Shown here in pieces: positions 22,565-33,666 of a stretch of DNA of 64,000 nucleotides. The translations under genes were made by a program, and so were the position numbers. Numbering within the stretch: the first letter of the stretch is position 1; each line of letters begins with the position of its first letter. This stretch comes from Rapana venosa. Its lineage: Eukaryota; Mollusca; Gastropoda; Neogastropoda; Muricidae. The DNA is taken from the NCBI GenBank assembly GCA_028751875.1, contig CM054138.1:36472773-36536772 (forward strand), written 5' to 3'. The notes under the pieces were generated by a model. The model was not told the DNA's origin. It saw only the letters and a list, made by a program, of their open reading frames with translations, and did no database searches.

Positions 22565-22705
22565 TACTCTAGCTTCAAGTATGTTTTTATCCCTGAAGTC
22601 GGAATGCAGCTATCTAACTGGTGGGAGAGAAAAAATTGGTTGCATATGCAAAATCTCATCACTGGTAAACTTTGGAGCACTAGCCAAGGAACAACAACAA
22701 CAGCA
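22565..22705 (+). mobile_element. SINE-1b 3' end, plus strand
   Basis: CCCTGAAGTCGGAATGCAGC, then TTGCATATGCAAAATCTCAT and GTAAACTTTGGAGCACTAGCC: the 3' half of SINE-1b in sense orientation, followed by an (ACAACA)n tail. Confidence 0.7.
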
Positions 22706-23120
22706 ACAACAACAAACCTATTACTGTACCAAATTTCACCACAAAGTCTTTTGTAGAACTTGAGATACAAAAATCAGCCAAAATGCACACTGAGTCCCCT
22801 CATTAAAACAGGTCTTGTAATGAGACAATTCACACATGACCACAAAAATTTGTAAGCATGTATTCCTTCATGTACTTTTAAGTATGTAAAGTTTCACAAA
22901 GATTGGACACAGGTTGCTAAGCAAAATTCAATACCGAAATTGTGATTCGGTTTTCCTTTTCTCAAAATGGCCGCTTAAGAGATGTCCCGCTTTGTGAACC
23001 CCATATCTCAGAAACTAAACATCTGATGTGAATGGGGTTTTCATCATAAAACCTGAAAATGACCCGAAGGTGACAAGACAGCCTTTCCATGCCACAAAGT
23101 CACACATGTAGATTTTGTGT
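22706..23120. other. CMTR1 intron, nothing recognised
   Basis: No gene or identified repeat. Confidence 0.4.
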
Positions 23121-23124
23121 GTGC

Positions 23125-23505
23125 GTGTGTGTTCTTTGGCTAGAACTCCCAGGTTCACCAATTGTAAGATTTTGCGTATGTGACCATTTTTACACACCAT
23201 TAAGGTAGCTGCATTCCAATTATGGGATGGTTTCTAAACACAACACCTGTAAGCATGCATTTTAAAAATAGTGTCATCCAAACAGCCTACCCTTCCGAAA
23301 GGCAGAACAGGTTTTTAATGTGTGCACAAGATATTCTGCATGTGTTTGCACACAGGGTCTTGGTTTAGGGTCTCATCCGGACTTTGGGGGAGTGCAATCA
23401 CTTCTAATGTTAACATCAGGGTAAAATTCCCTAAAATGGGCATCTCCATGGTGACTCGATCCCAGGCTGGCAATGATCCAACCACTAGGCTATTCCACCC
23501 AATAT
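23125..23505 (-). mobile_element. SINE-1b, nearly full length
   Basis: Minus-strand order: tRNA-like head (ATAGCCTAGTGGTTGGATC; CTGGGATCGAGTCACC) at 23500-23450, core (CCGGATGAGACCCTAAACC) at 23380-23360, then the SINE-1b 3' end with the intact CACCATTAAGGTAGC site at about 23200. It serves as the empty-site reference for the TTAA insertion at 5432. Confidence 0.78.
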
Positions 23506-23640
23506 ATATATGAAAGAGAAGATTTCTTTTTCATATACACACATAGGTCCACACTATTTTATTCAGTTCAGCGCTAAAATCACATGCTAACTCTCTTTCT
23601 CCCCCTCACACACACTACACACACACTTTCTCTCTCTTAC

Positions 23641-23775
23641 CCCACAACTGAGGAGGAAGTAGCGTTGCTGGTCACCTGACACCACACACATGTAGTCGTA
23701 GACACTCTCTATCTTGGACAGATTTTTCTGAACCAGTTCCACAGGCTTGCAGTCTGTAAACTCTGCACTTTCTTT
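23641..23775 (-). CDS. CMTR1: CMTR1 exon k: start of guanylyltransferase-like domain
   Basis: Acceptor TATTTCAG before 23775, donor GTAAGA after 23641; 45 codons in phase 0. Key stretch: KIESVYDYMCVVSGDQQRYF, matching KIRPVFDYRCMVSG of vertebrates. In the family this domain resembles mRNA guanylyltransferase but lacks its catalytic Lys; no KxDG motif is visible here either. Confidence 0.95.
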
Positions 23776-24664
23776 CTGAAATAGAAGTTCACATATATAT
23801 CTTGATACGAGTCCAATGTGCACTTCATAGGCATCTTTATAGGCATGTAAAGCATGTAAAATATGAGTTTTTGACATAGTTTTAAATCAGACATTCATAG
23901 TTTTAAATCAGACATTCTCAGCATGAACTTGAAGTCAGGATGAAGATCAACATCAATTCTGAATCACTGATTTATCTTCTGAAGTTGGAGTATGGCTGCC
24001 TATTTGGCAAGGTACTTAGAAACTGTCATATATGCAAACTTCTCATTCAATGTGTACTTATGGTCTCACTGATTTCCAGGTGGGACGAGTGAAGTGCATA
24101 AGAGTGCATATTTTGGGTGACCTCCAGGGTGTTAGGCTGGGGAACATGCAGCAACAACAACATTGGTTGGTTATTTAGTTAGTCCCTCTTGGTCTTTCTT
24201 GTAACCCCCTATTTTTCTTTCACAGCACTGAGTATCCTTTTCACAAGGTCAAGTCTAATGCAGTCACTCTTACAGATCAAATGAATTTATCATTAGCAGT
24301 CCCTGGACCTAGATGGTCATTGTGGGAACACAAGGGACACATTGGTACATGCTTTTCTCCAGGCTGGTCTGCCATCAGCTTTTCACAGCAGCACAGCAAC
24401 GTCAAGGTCAGTCCATGTTTAGACATTCTGTACAGACCTGCCTACCCCAGCAAATAAAGAATAGTATTTGGACAGGCCATAAATAGTATTTTGATAGCAA
24501 AAATTTAAAAAAGAGTACTTGCAATCCTTGCTCTTGATGTATTCTTCATTATCATTATTTATTTGATGGTTGCAATTACAGTTTTCATTTCTTGGCTGCG
24601 ATATGATTTCATGAAGGAATACATTTTCAGAAATCTTGCCATCTTCAATTTGTGTTGAACTCTG
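23776..24664. other. CMTR1 intron j-k, distal
   Basis: A 23-bp direct duplication at 23875-23918 (ATAGTTTTAAATCAGACATT twice). Nothing else recognised. Confidence 0.45.
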
Positions 24665-25178
24665 TGTGTGAGACAGAGACAGAGAGAGAGAGGGAGTGAG
24701 AAAGAGAGAGAGAGAGAGAGAGGGGGGGGGGGATGCAGACTGTATATGGAGTGTGTGGTTACTGTTGGGGGATGCAGCTGTATATGTGAGTGTGTGTACT
24801 GTTGGGGGATGCAGACTGTAATATGTGAGTGGTGTGTACTGTTGGGGGATGCAGACTGTATATGTGAGTGTGTGTACTGTTGGGGGATGCAGACTGTATA
24901 TGTGAGTGTGTGTACTGTTGGGGGATGCAGACTGTATATGTGAGTTGTGTACTGTTGGGGGATGCAGACTGTATATGTGAGTGTGTGTACTGTTGGGGGA
25001 TGCAGACTGTATATGTGAGTGTGTGTACTGTTGGGGGATGCAGACTGTATATGTGAGTGTGTGTACTGTTGGGGGATGCAGACTGTATATGTGAGTGTGT
25101 GTACTGTTGGGGGATGCAGACTGTATATGTGAGTAGGTGTACTGTTGGGGGATGCAGACTGTGAGTAGGTGTACTGTA
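24665..25178 (-). repeat. (GA)n followed by a 38-bp minisatellite
   Basis: GA repeat to 24,725, then about 11 units of ACTGTTGGGGGATGCAGACT, GTATATGTGAGTGTGTGT. Units differ by small indels. All three minus-strand frames are free of stops because 38 is not divisible by 3 and the unit has none, producing long but meaningless ORFs. Confidence 0.92.
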
Positions 25179-25352
25179 TGAAAGAGCGTTGTATTCTTTC
25201 TGTGAAGGACAACAACAGAGTACAACACTGACAGTCATACAACACAGTTAACACTATAGACTAGGGCACACATGAGGCAGCCTGAAATTAATATTCCTTT
25301 TAACATTCCAATTCTGTTTCCAACAAAAATTTTACACATAAAATGGGCATAT

Positions 25353-25358
<6 letters not shown>

Positions 25359-25401
<43 letters not shown>
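25359..25401 (+). repeat. (TG)n microsatellite
   Basis: Perfect TG dinucleotides. Confidence 0.9.
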
Positions 25402-25402
<1 letters not shown>

Positions 25403-25748
25403 AGTGGGGATACTGGGGAAGAGTCAGGATGCAGACTATTACAAACATCTCTTACTACCTCCTTCAACCCTCTGCCTTGTGCTGGTCCATCCCTTTCATG
25501 AAACCTGATACCCATTGTTGGCCTCTAATAACACTCTCCCCCCCCCCCCCAGCAATTGCTTTTGTCCCCAAAAAGTTTACCGCTCATTCTTCTGCACATT
25601 TGATTTCTTTCTAAGCTGAATAAATAAGTTATCAAAACCCTGAATTGAAACTGTAAAGGATACTTAGTTTGTCATGAGAAAAAATGCAGAGGAGACACTG
25701 TGCTTGTAAGCAGCGAGAGAACAGCAGAAGTGAGCAGACATCACTTAC

Positions 25749-25817
25749 AGCCACCATTTTTTCAAAGGTTACTTTGGGGTCCTGTCTGACTGGTGCTGTT
25801 CTCACCTCATCAGGGAT
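25749..25817 (-). CDS. CMTR1: CMTR1 exon j: IPD(E/Q) linker
   Basis: Acceptor GCTGCAG before 25817, donor GTAAGT after 25749; 23 codons in phase 0: IPDEVRTAPVRQDPK then VTFEKMVA. It aligns with the vertebrate W-G-I-P-D-Q-A-R-x-A-P linker immediately downstream of exon i. Confidence 0.92.
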
Positions 25818-26194
25818 CTGCAGCAACAACAACAACAGCAGGTTTTATTTCCACATAATGACGGCAGACTTCCCCATACAGACTGAACTAAAAATAACAC
25901 CATAACACAGAAGAAGAAGTCAACATGAAAAGGAAGGCCAATATGAATCTCTAACCTTCATGTAATAAAAACCAAACCAAGCCAAATCAACCACACTAAA
26001 CCAAAACCACACACACACACACACACACACACATTGATGTCACAATAAATTCAAGATATTAAATTTTAGTACCATTGTCACACTCTTCTAGTCATTCACC
26101 CACAGAAGATTATCATACAAAAAATCATTCTGGGATAAGGAGTTGTGGGATGTGCAGTCAAACATAAAAATATCTGATACCGCCACAGATCTTT

Positions 26195-26480
26195 CAGTAT
26201 TACTAGTCGATCCCTGGGTGGTCTGGGTGCTAGTCTTTCAGATGAGATGATAAACCGAGGTCTTGTGTACAACATGCATTTAGCATATGTAAATAACCCA
26301 CGGTAACAATAGAGCTGTCCTTGGCAAAATTCTGTAAAAAAAGCCACCTTGGTAGGAAAAAAAACAACATATGCAGACAGAAAAAGAAAAAAAAATGATG
26401 AATGGCCCTGCTCTTGTGGCGATGCACTCTCCTTGAGGAGAACAGCCTGAATTTCAAACAGAGAAATCTGCCATGACTTA
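26195..26480 (+). mobile_element. SINE-4 with mollusc-type central core
   Basis: GTCTTTCAGATGAGATGATA, AACCGAGGTC, TAAATAACCCACGG, GGCAAAATTCTGTAAAAA and TCTCCTTGAGGAGAACAGCC in order. It shares the GGATGAGACxATAAACCGAG core with SINE-1 but has a different 3' half. A TCTTG-rich tract follows (26490-26570) and may be its tail. Confidence 0.65.
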
Positions 26481-26582
26481 AAGTGGTATACATCTGTCTG
26501 TCTTGTCTTGTCTTGTCTGGTCTGGTCTTGTCTTGTCTGTCTTGTCTGTCTGTCTGTCTGTCTGTCTATATGAATGAATATT

Positions 26583-26710
26583 TGGTTCCTCGGCTAGAGC
26601 TCCGAGGTTTACCAATGGTGAGATTTTGTGTATGCAACCGTTTTTGCCCACCATGGAGGCAGCTGCATTCTGACCTCAGGGATGTATGCTGGGTAAGTTC
26701 ATGTTTCTAT
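26583..26710 (-). mobile_element. SINE-1b 3' end
   Basis: GGCTAGAGCTCCGAGGTTTA and GTATGCAACCGTTTTTGCCC followed by the GCAGCTGCATTC block; a second short inverted piece of the same end lies at 26815-26875. Confidence 0.65.
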
Positions 26711-27104
26711 AACCCACCAAACACCAACATAAATTATGGTATCTTTAATGTGTATATTTGTTCTTCTGCATGTGTATATACACATAGGGAAATAAGGCAC
26801 TGGCAGGTCTGCACTTGAAGTTGACCTGGGAAACATCTCACCATTGGTGAACCTTGGTGCTCTAGCTGAGGAATAGAGAAAAAAAATTGACTGAAGCCCA
26901 AACAAAGTGTCAAATACAGGCCGCACTGTGTTGGCTCCTCAGAGTTTACTACAGCTTCACAGCTGTCCACACCTGCCTGCAGGTCGATCCGGTTTATCAC
27001 ACACTCAGTGAAAAGACTCATTTTCTTTGTTGCTTCTTCACTAATCTAGTCTCTGAAACATGCTTTTGTCAGTTAAATGGCTTAACGATTTTTTTTATAA
27101 AAAA

Positions 27105-27475
27105 CAAGATTTATGTATATGCAACCATCCCCCCCCCCCCCCCCCCCCTTTAGGTAGTTGCATTCTGACATCAGGGATGGTGTCTAAACATGACACCTGT
27201 GTGCATGCTGGGTTTTTCTTCTTGTCATCTGTTCCTACCGGCACACAATGGCCTACTCTTCTTAAAAGTGGAATAGGTTTTTAACATGTGCGCAAGATGT
27301 TCTGCGTGCATTCACACAGGGGGCCTAAGATGTAGTTTCATCTGAAGGACTTAAACATTCAGTTCAATTTTTTTGTCAAACTGGAAAGAAAAGGCGAGGC
27401 TGGGAATCGAACCCAGAACCTCATGGTTTACTTGTTGGCAGGTGAACCCCTTAACCATCTTGCCACCCTCCTTCT
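27105..27475 (-). mobile_element. SINE-1b with complete tRNA-like head
   Basis: Minus-strand head at 27475-27396 has box A-type TGGCAAGATGGTTAAGG and box B-type GGTTCGATTCC, then core at 27350-27330 and 3' end with a C-run (27129-27149). SINE-2 is inserted just beyond its 5' end. Confidence 0.7.
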
Positions 27476-27772
27476 TGTAAAAAAGTAGTAGTATGTTCTT
27501 TCGAGCCAGAAGGCCCATAGAGCCGGAGCTTATCCCGGTTTCTGTAGCGTTAAGCGAACTGATGGTTTTTCACCAACCCTGTGACAGGACGCTAGTCTGT
27601 CGCCAGATACTTCCCCAGCAGAGCTGGTACCCACTTGTACACCTGGGTGGAGTGAGGAAAATAGGAGTAAAGTGTCTTTCCCAAGGACCCAACACCGAGC
27701 CGAGCGGGGATCGAACCCGCGACCTCTGGATCACGAGTTGACTGCCTAAACCACTCGACCACAGTGCCTCCT
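27476..27772 (-). mobile_element. SINE-2 copy 1 with 12-bp TSD
   Basis: Flanked by ACCCTCCTTCTT at 27464-27475 and 27773-27784. Minus-strand head resembles a tRNA: GTGGTCGAGTGGTTTAGGC then CGCGGGTTCGATCCCCGC (good A and B boxes, closing stem). Body is nearly identical to 48027-48315; ends near GGCCTTCTGGCTCGAAAG. The low divergence between copies suggests recent activity. Confidence 0.85.
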
Positions 27773-27793
27773 ACCCTCCTTCTTACATGGCAT

Positions 27794-28901
27794 TTAACCC
27801 TAGTGGCGCGGTTCCCGGAATATTCTGGGAAAGGCGGGTCTAGGCTGTGTGGCGGATCCCGGAATATTCCGGGATGACGTGGGTGGTCATAGTTGAAAGC
27901 TTACTTTCGCTTTCAAAGGTCAGCCAATGAATGTTAAGGCCGTTGTAGGCCCGCAGAAAGGGGTGAAGGTCGTTTGACACACACAAGCAACGAAGAATCT
28001 GATTGGTTAAGAGTGTATTTTAATTTTTTTTCGGACCAGCCGAGATCGTCTTCAACAAAAATGGACGGCCAGCGTTTGCACTAGAATTTCTTCAAGCGTT
28101 TTTCGAGCTTTTTTACAAAATTGACAGCGAGGAGGAGTTTTAGAGGCTGGATTTGGTTGAAATAAACAACGAGAGAGACGATGAGGTAAGGATTGTGGAA
28201 TATTTTTGAAAAACTTGGTAAAAATCGATCGCGATCGGACTGAATCGAGCGGTGCTAGTTTTGCTGGATGGACTTTTTCGCTACTCGGCGATTTCGACAT
28301 CACAGATTGTTTTACTTTATTTTGACGCAACGAGGCTTCAAAATAACTGTTGTTGAGTCAAATCGCTATGCTGCTGAGTACTTTGCATCACATGAAATCA
28401 AGCGATCTTTGTATTTTTGTCATAGAAAGCCACCACTTCGCACATTCCGCCATGACGGTCACGATGGCGTCGATCGTGTCGCTGAACTTTTCCGAGTATT
28501 TGGTGACCGATAAAGCGATACAAACTCCTTATTTTTTGAAAACTAATGTCAAGAAATAGTGTTTACCTAATCATGACATTTATGCACCGCAAGAACTTTG
28601 CTTATCGTGTTAAAATCGATCCGGGGCCCTGACAGTGGAACAGTGATCGGTAGTGCGAACATGATTTTTTTTTTTTTTTTACATAATCATCAACACTACA
28701 CACTATTATAAAATTATACTCATTTAAAAGCATATTATCTCTTCTTTCCAGTGATCTATAGCTTAACACATTTAATTCAGTTTTATATATCAATATCAAG
28801 GGTTGTTTGAGCCCACCATGCTCCAAAACAATGCTAGCCAATGTTAATTCAGCCAATAGAAGTGAGGCTTGTTGCTGTTTATTTAGCGCTACTAGGGTTA
28901 A
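27794..28901. mobile_element. TTAA element 2 with 16-bp inverted ends
   Basis: Ends TTAACCCTAGTGGCGC and (reverse complement) TTAACCCTAGTAGCGC, one mismatch in 16, with TTAA duplicated. About 1.1 kb, GC-richer left end with two CCCGGAATATTC repeats. No intact transposase; piggyBac type inferred from TTAA and terminus shape. Confidence 0.75.
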
Positions 28902-29393
28902 TGCACAGTTTCTGCCTTGGTTTGTTTTGAATTTTGACAGACACAAATCCATCCAGATGAGGTGATTGATACAAGACTTCCTTTGACATAATGTGCATGC
29001 CCATTATCAGCCACTGCCTCTTTTGGACATTATCGTCAGCTTTGTACATTTTTTTCACACATTCACATGAACTGGTATAATAAACTCATGAAAAATGATT
29101 GTTTATGAGCAATTGGAGTAGCAGCACAGCAAGATAGCTGACATTTTAGCTGCTACGCCCAAACCATAGCAGTGCCTTCTTTCAATTCAGTTGCCAGAAT
29201 TCTTCAATTGCTTTCTTAAATATGCCATAGATATGGTATAAAAGCTTTACATGTTGTAAACAAAAAACTGAAAGGCTTCAACAAAAATGTGCCATTCGAC
29301 ACTATGCAAATTTAACAGGTCCTTGTACACTTTAGTCTACTGTTCCACATCTCAGCAGAAATCTGTTGTAACATATAATATACAGAAACTGAC
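28902..29393. other. CMTR1 intron h-i/i-j, nothing recognised
   Basis: No gene or repeat family seen. Confidence 0.4.
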
Positions 29394-29451
29394 CTTCCAT
29401 TTCTGCAGACACTGTTTTCTCACATCAGCCTGTCTAGCTTCATACAGCTCA
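29394..29451 (-). CDS. CMTR1: CMTR1 exon i: EARQADVRKQCL helix
   Basis: Acceptor ATTCCAG before 29451, donor GTCAGT after 29394. One base completes the Val codon from exon h, then 19 codons: ELYEARQADVRKQCLQKWK, equal to the E-x-R-Q-A-E-I-R-K-E-C-L helix that links the RFM and guanylyltransferase-like domains. Confidence 0.93.
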
Positions 29452-29484
29452 CTGGAATGCAGAGGAATCAGTGATAAGATCATC

Positions 29485-30000
29485 ACACATATCACCCATT
29501 ACACCACACCACACATCACACCACACCACACATCACATTACACAGCACACTACTCTATACACTACTCATTACACCACACCACACCACACCCCACTACACC
29601 ACACTACACTCTCTATACACTACTCATTACACCATGCTACACAACACAACACAACACTACACATTACACAACACTACTCTATACACTACACCACACCACA
29701 CCACACCACACTACACCACACATTACACACACTTCACTACTCTATACACTACTCATTACACCACACTACACAAACACCACACTACACAACACTTCACTAC
29801 ACAACACTTCACTACACATTATATATACTAAACTACACTACAATACACCACACTACACATCACACAACACACACCACACCCTTTACCCAACACTACACCA
29901 CACCACACTACTGCACACACACTACCCCCCACTACCCCGCACGCACATCACCTTCACCACACTACACAACACTACCCACCTACACCTGCACTCACACCAC
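29485..30000 (+). repeat. Degenerate ACACC/ACTAC satellite
   Basis: Over 500 bp made almost entirely of CACTACAC, CACACCAC and CTCTATACACTACTCATTAC blocks. No G on the plus strand for long stretches, giving long Thr/His-rich spurious ORFs. Confidence 0.9.
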
Positions 30001-30240
30001 ATTTTATGATATTCTTCGCTACAGTAGTGGTGAAGGCCAATCTGACAAGCAGCTTTGTTTTTTATGGGCAGGGAAATGTGTCCCTTGTGTGTGTGGTGTG
30101 GGGTGGGTGGTGTGGGGTTTTTGGTGTTTGTGTGCATAGGCGCTCTCCCTACAGAAAGGTTTTTGCTACAGACCATCCGATAACATGAAAAGAGGTGAAA
30201 CAGTCTTACATATATACGTACATATATATATATATGTGAG

Positions 30241-30384
30241 GATTCAGCCAAATACTATGCCAATGAATAATATCAATTATCAGAGACCAGAGTGACAGTG
30301 GAAGTGATTATAACTGGCAGATCATCTAACTCTAAATCGATTGATCTAGATAGGCGGGGCAAAGTACAGTCACACCCACTGACA
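30241..30384 (-). repeat. Repeat E, copy 1
   Basis: 144 bp with about three differences from 32743-32886. Contains CTAACTCTAAATCGATTGAT and CTAGATAGGCGGGGC. No terminal repeats or tail recognised; a TG/CA-rich tract (30388-30560) follows. Confidence 0.75.
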
Positions 30385-30662
30385 CTGTGTGTGTGTGTGT
30401 GCACACGAGCGCATGTGCGTGTAAGTGCATGTGTGACTGTGTAAAAGCATGTGTGTCTGTGCATGTATGTGTATAAGTAAGCACATGTGAATGTGTCAAC
30501 ATCCAAATATACATGTGTGTGCGCACATGTGTGCATGCATGCGTGTGTGTGTGTGTGTGTGCGTGTGCACAAGTATGCCCCTGGTAACTAATGTCAATGA
30601 TAGATGAAGAATGTTTTCTCAGTTTTAATGACAATGTTCAGAAATAACATCTCATCACTTAC

Positions 30663-30719
30663 ACATTCTGAGCAAAGGTCTGGATCTTCTTCAAGCTGAT
30701 AATCTGTGCTTTGCCAAGT
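30663..30719 (-). CDS. CMTR1: CMTR1 exon h: short helix after RFM domain
   Basis: Acceptor TTTTGCAG before 30719, donor GTAAGT after 30663. It starts with one base finishing the Arg codon of exon g, then LGKAQIISLKKIQTFAQN, then two bases. This aligns with the vertebrate Q-x-x-x-L-x-K-I-x-x-F segment. At 57 nt it was found only through homology and phase. Confidence 0.92.
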
Positions 30720-31515
30720 CTGCAAAAAAATAAAAAACCCAATATAAAACAATGAAATGACATTACATGTGTGGACCTAAACACAGGCACAGATACACCT
30801 ATACAAACACAGGTACACAAGCAACAGTCTTTTTTTAAAATAAAACTGCAATGAGACCACAACAAACATTGGGAAACACACATACTGCATACACTATATG
30901 CATCATGCACTTCACACAGATGCAGACACATAGACACAAAGACAGAGATGCAGATACATGTACACACAAATACACACACACACAAGCTTTGCATGTGCTT
31001 ACAAGCTTTTGTTCGGCTATCAATATCATTTCAGTCCATCAAATATTATTTGATTGCCCTGTGCTCAGTGATTTATATAAAAATAAAGGAGTATACTTCA
31101 GTGAGAGACATGGAAATATTTTAAGTATTCTGTATGATTCTGAGCTACATGTCCTAGTATCGGCTGCGGAATGTATTTGCCTGTCAACAGTACAAAAGTA
31201 ACTGTAGAATCAATTTTTCAGACTAACTAGCATCCATTACATTTTTCACCCTTCAACACTCCCCCCACCACCTCATTTAAACCTTTTCCCTTTCATTCAC
31301 TATGAATGTATTATTATCTAAATCATCTTGTAGTGAATGGACATTAAACTAATGAGGATGAAGAACACACACATGCAACCCCCCCCCCCCCCCCCCCCCC
31401 CCCAATGCGTGCGCATGCCACACACAACACACAAAATACAAAAAAAACACACACTCACAACACAGAGCACAGCACACCACACACACTAACTCTCCTTCAA
31501 ACTCAGTGAACAAAC
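30720..31515. other. CMTR1 intron g-h
   Basis: CA-rich tracts (30960-30985, 31430-31490) and a C-run at 31379-31403. No gene. Confidence 0.5.
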
Positions 31516-31701
31516 CTGACATTAGAGTTGTAGATGTAGGTGAAAAAAGCTTCATCATTCAGCAGCGTTTCCTGGGGCACGATATGATAGATGTCAGTGG
31601 TAGACAGTGGAGATAAATGCTCACACAAGTCACGGTTGATCGAGTCCATGTATTTTATGACAGCCTGCTTGTTGGGCCTTAACCCTTTGCATGCAATATA
31701 C
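31516..31701 (-). CDS. CMTR1: CMTR1 exon g: end of RFM methyltransferase domain
   Basis: Acceptor GTGCAG before 31701, donor GTTTGT after 31516; 61 codons flanked by split codons. It begins (R)YIACKGLRPNKQAVIKYM, matching the ERYVVCKGL segment that closes the CMTR1 Rossmann fold, and ends FFTYIYNSNV(R). Missing sequence must precede it: the exon starts with the third base of an Arg codon whose first two bases (AG) lie in an unseen exon. Confidence 0.95.
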
Positions 31702-31747
31702 CTGCACAAAACACGTGACATGCCCATTTGTTGTTGTTGTGCGTTTT

Positions 31748-31817
31748 CCAGTTCAATAATAATAATAATGATGATAAATGAAATTTGATTAACTCTATAT
31801 CTTGCAAAGATATGGCA
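31748..31817 (-). mobile_element. L2-type LINE 3' tail, micro-copy
   Basis: Minus strand: TCTTTGCAAGATATAGAGTT, AATCAAATTTCATTTATCAT then ATT repeats; it begins about 47 bp upstream of exon g on the gene strand. Confidence 0.6.
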
Positions 31818-32324
31818 GTTCAACACCCTGGGGGTCATCCAGAACATGCTCCCTGTCTCACTCATTACACCTGGGAATCACTACGAGAACATACACACTG
31901 GGTGAGAAGTTTGCCTGTATGACACTTTTCAAGTACTCACCATATAGGCAGCCACACTTTTGACTTGAGAGGGTTTTTTTCCCCCTTTATTATTGAAGAC
32001 ACTCTTATCATATCTTTGTAACTATTTCTACCCAATTTATGTGTATACTCATCAACCTCGTCCAACCAAATCAACCCATGCACAACTGGTAACAGCACTT
32101 ACCCCATTCACTAGTATACGAATAACAGAGTACTCACCTCATTCACTGGTATACTTGTAACAGAGCACTAAGCTAGAATGGAGTTTTCTTATTCCGTCAT
32201 TTCTGGGAATTACTCTGACAGCTTTGACCCATTCTCAAATGGTGTGTTTATGTGCCATATTGACACATTCTTTACTGCGCCGAGTTTCCACTGATCTATT
32301 GCCTATCAATGAATATGACACATC
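31818..32324. other. Intron upstream of exon g, nothing recognised
   Basis: Searched for CMTR1 catalytic exons (Gly-rich loop, ADGG, CKTFD) on the minus strand; none found. Confidence 0.45.
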
Positions 32325-32336
32325 ACAACATCTCTC

Positions 32337-32666
32337 CTCCCTGAGGGGATGCCGGGGGCCTATCAGTATAAATAGCATCCCCACATTCTGGAAATTCTGT
32401 GCTAGAAATTTCCTCTTTTCTATCACTCTCTTTGTTTCTGCCTTGTTCCTTTTCTTCCTGTCACCTCCTTCTTGTCTATTTTCTGCCTTCTTGGTCCATT
32501 CTCCTGCCTTTTTTCCTGAAAGAACTTAAAAGGTAACTGTTCTCTCTTGTGCCGAAGTCGGATGCGCTGGGCCCGACTTGTCAGGCGCTTAACGGCAGCG
32601 TGACGCATTTTCGCTCATATAACAGACAACAATAGTTGCTGTCTGAGCGTTCGCCGAAGAAGAAGA
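32337..32666 (+). mobile_element. Family C retroposon, copy 3 with 12-bp TSD
   Basis: 330 bp flanked by ACAACATCTCTC at 32325-32336 and 32667-32678. Starts CTGAGGGGATGCC, TATAAATAGC, ends in GAAGAAGA. Good reference copy for family length. Confidence 0.8.
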
Positions 32667-32742
32667 ACAACATCTCTCTGCCAAAGAAGCCACTCAGCGG
32701 AGTCATGAGTTTACTACGAACCCCGATCGCAATGAATCTAAG

Positions 32743-32886
32743 GATTCAGCCAAATACTATGCCAATGAATGATATCAATTATCAGAGACCAGAGTGACAG
32801 TGAAAGTGATTATAACTGGCAGATCATCTAACTCTAAATCGATTGATCTAGATAGGCGGGGCAAATTACAGTCACACCCACTGACA
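32743..32886 (-). repeat. Repeat E, copy 2
   Basis: See copy 1 at 30241-30384; same length and boundaries, about 98 percent identical by eye. Confidence 0.75.
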
Positions 32887-33666
32887 ATGGCCGATGCTTG
32901 GTGGAAAACAGATGACTTTATCCCCAAATCTTGGACATAGACATGTTCAGTTCCTGGAGTTATTGCAATCAATAGATAAATAAGTAATTAAGCTAAGTGG
33001 TGAAGGCAGAGATGATAAGTGTGTCATTGAATAAGTGTTTTCAAAATGAAAGCTACACACATATGATGCCCCCCGTGCTTTGAAATGGTGTGCAGGCATG
33101 GTTTTTGTTTTAGGTTTTTGCACTGGTAAAAAGTTTTATCTATAATAGTACAAAGGAACTTTTACAATTTTATTTTCTTTATTCCTTAAGTTGGAATGAG
33201 GCTACCATAATGGTAGATAAAAACAGTAGGGTACTGCTGAGGACACAAATTTTCACATTACACTAAAGGAGCAGTGGGATGTGAGGGATGAGAGAACTTT
33301 GTGTTGTTCTTCAATTTAACGTCTGTTCACATTAAGTGATATTAGACACAAAAAGGCAAACAATTCAGAAAAAACGGTTAAGGAACTGTCTAACTACTGT
33401 AACCATAATACAATGAAAGAAATGAATTAACCTTGTGAATAACTGTATAACTAATTAAACTACAACAGATAAAAAAATACACGTCATGTATTCCACGCCA
33501 AAAGAACGCTGGCAAAAAAGGTAACAATTTCGAAAACTATACCATGATGGGTAGAACGCCTCTGCTTCAAATCAATAAATGACATATTTACTGTGCTGCT
33601 ATAGCAAATTACTAACACAACTTTCTTTCAACAGCAAAGCAATTTTACAGAGCAATGTACAGTTAT
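32887..33666. other. Intron, nothing firmly recognised
   Basis: A SINE-1b-like fragment around 33180-33250 (plus) and probably the 3' UTR of the LINE at 33667. Confidence 0.4.

Noticed and set aside
24419..25254. Long overlapping minus-strand ORFs (up to 269 codons) with repeated SASPNSTHTHIY-type peptides
   Set aside because: They are translations of the 38-bp minisatellite in all three frames; no start context, homology or splice sites.
27690..27770. A functional tRNA gene on the minus strand
   Set aside because: A and B boxes are good, but the sequence continues into a SINE body, has a second copy with TSD at 48 kb, and lacks a convincing full cloverleaf with CCA-side acceptor pairing.
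29287..30139. 240- and 222-codon Thr/His/Tyr-rich plus-strand ORFs
   Set aside because: They arise from the ACACC/ACTAC satellite. The real coding sequence here is the minus-strand CMTR1 exon i at 29394-29451.
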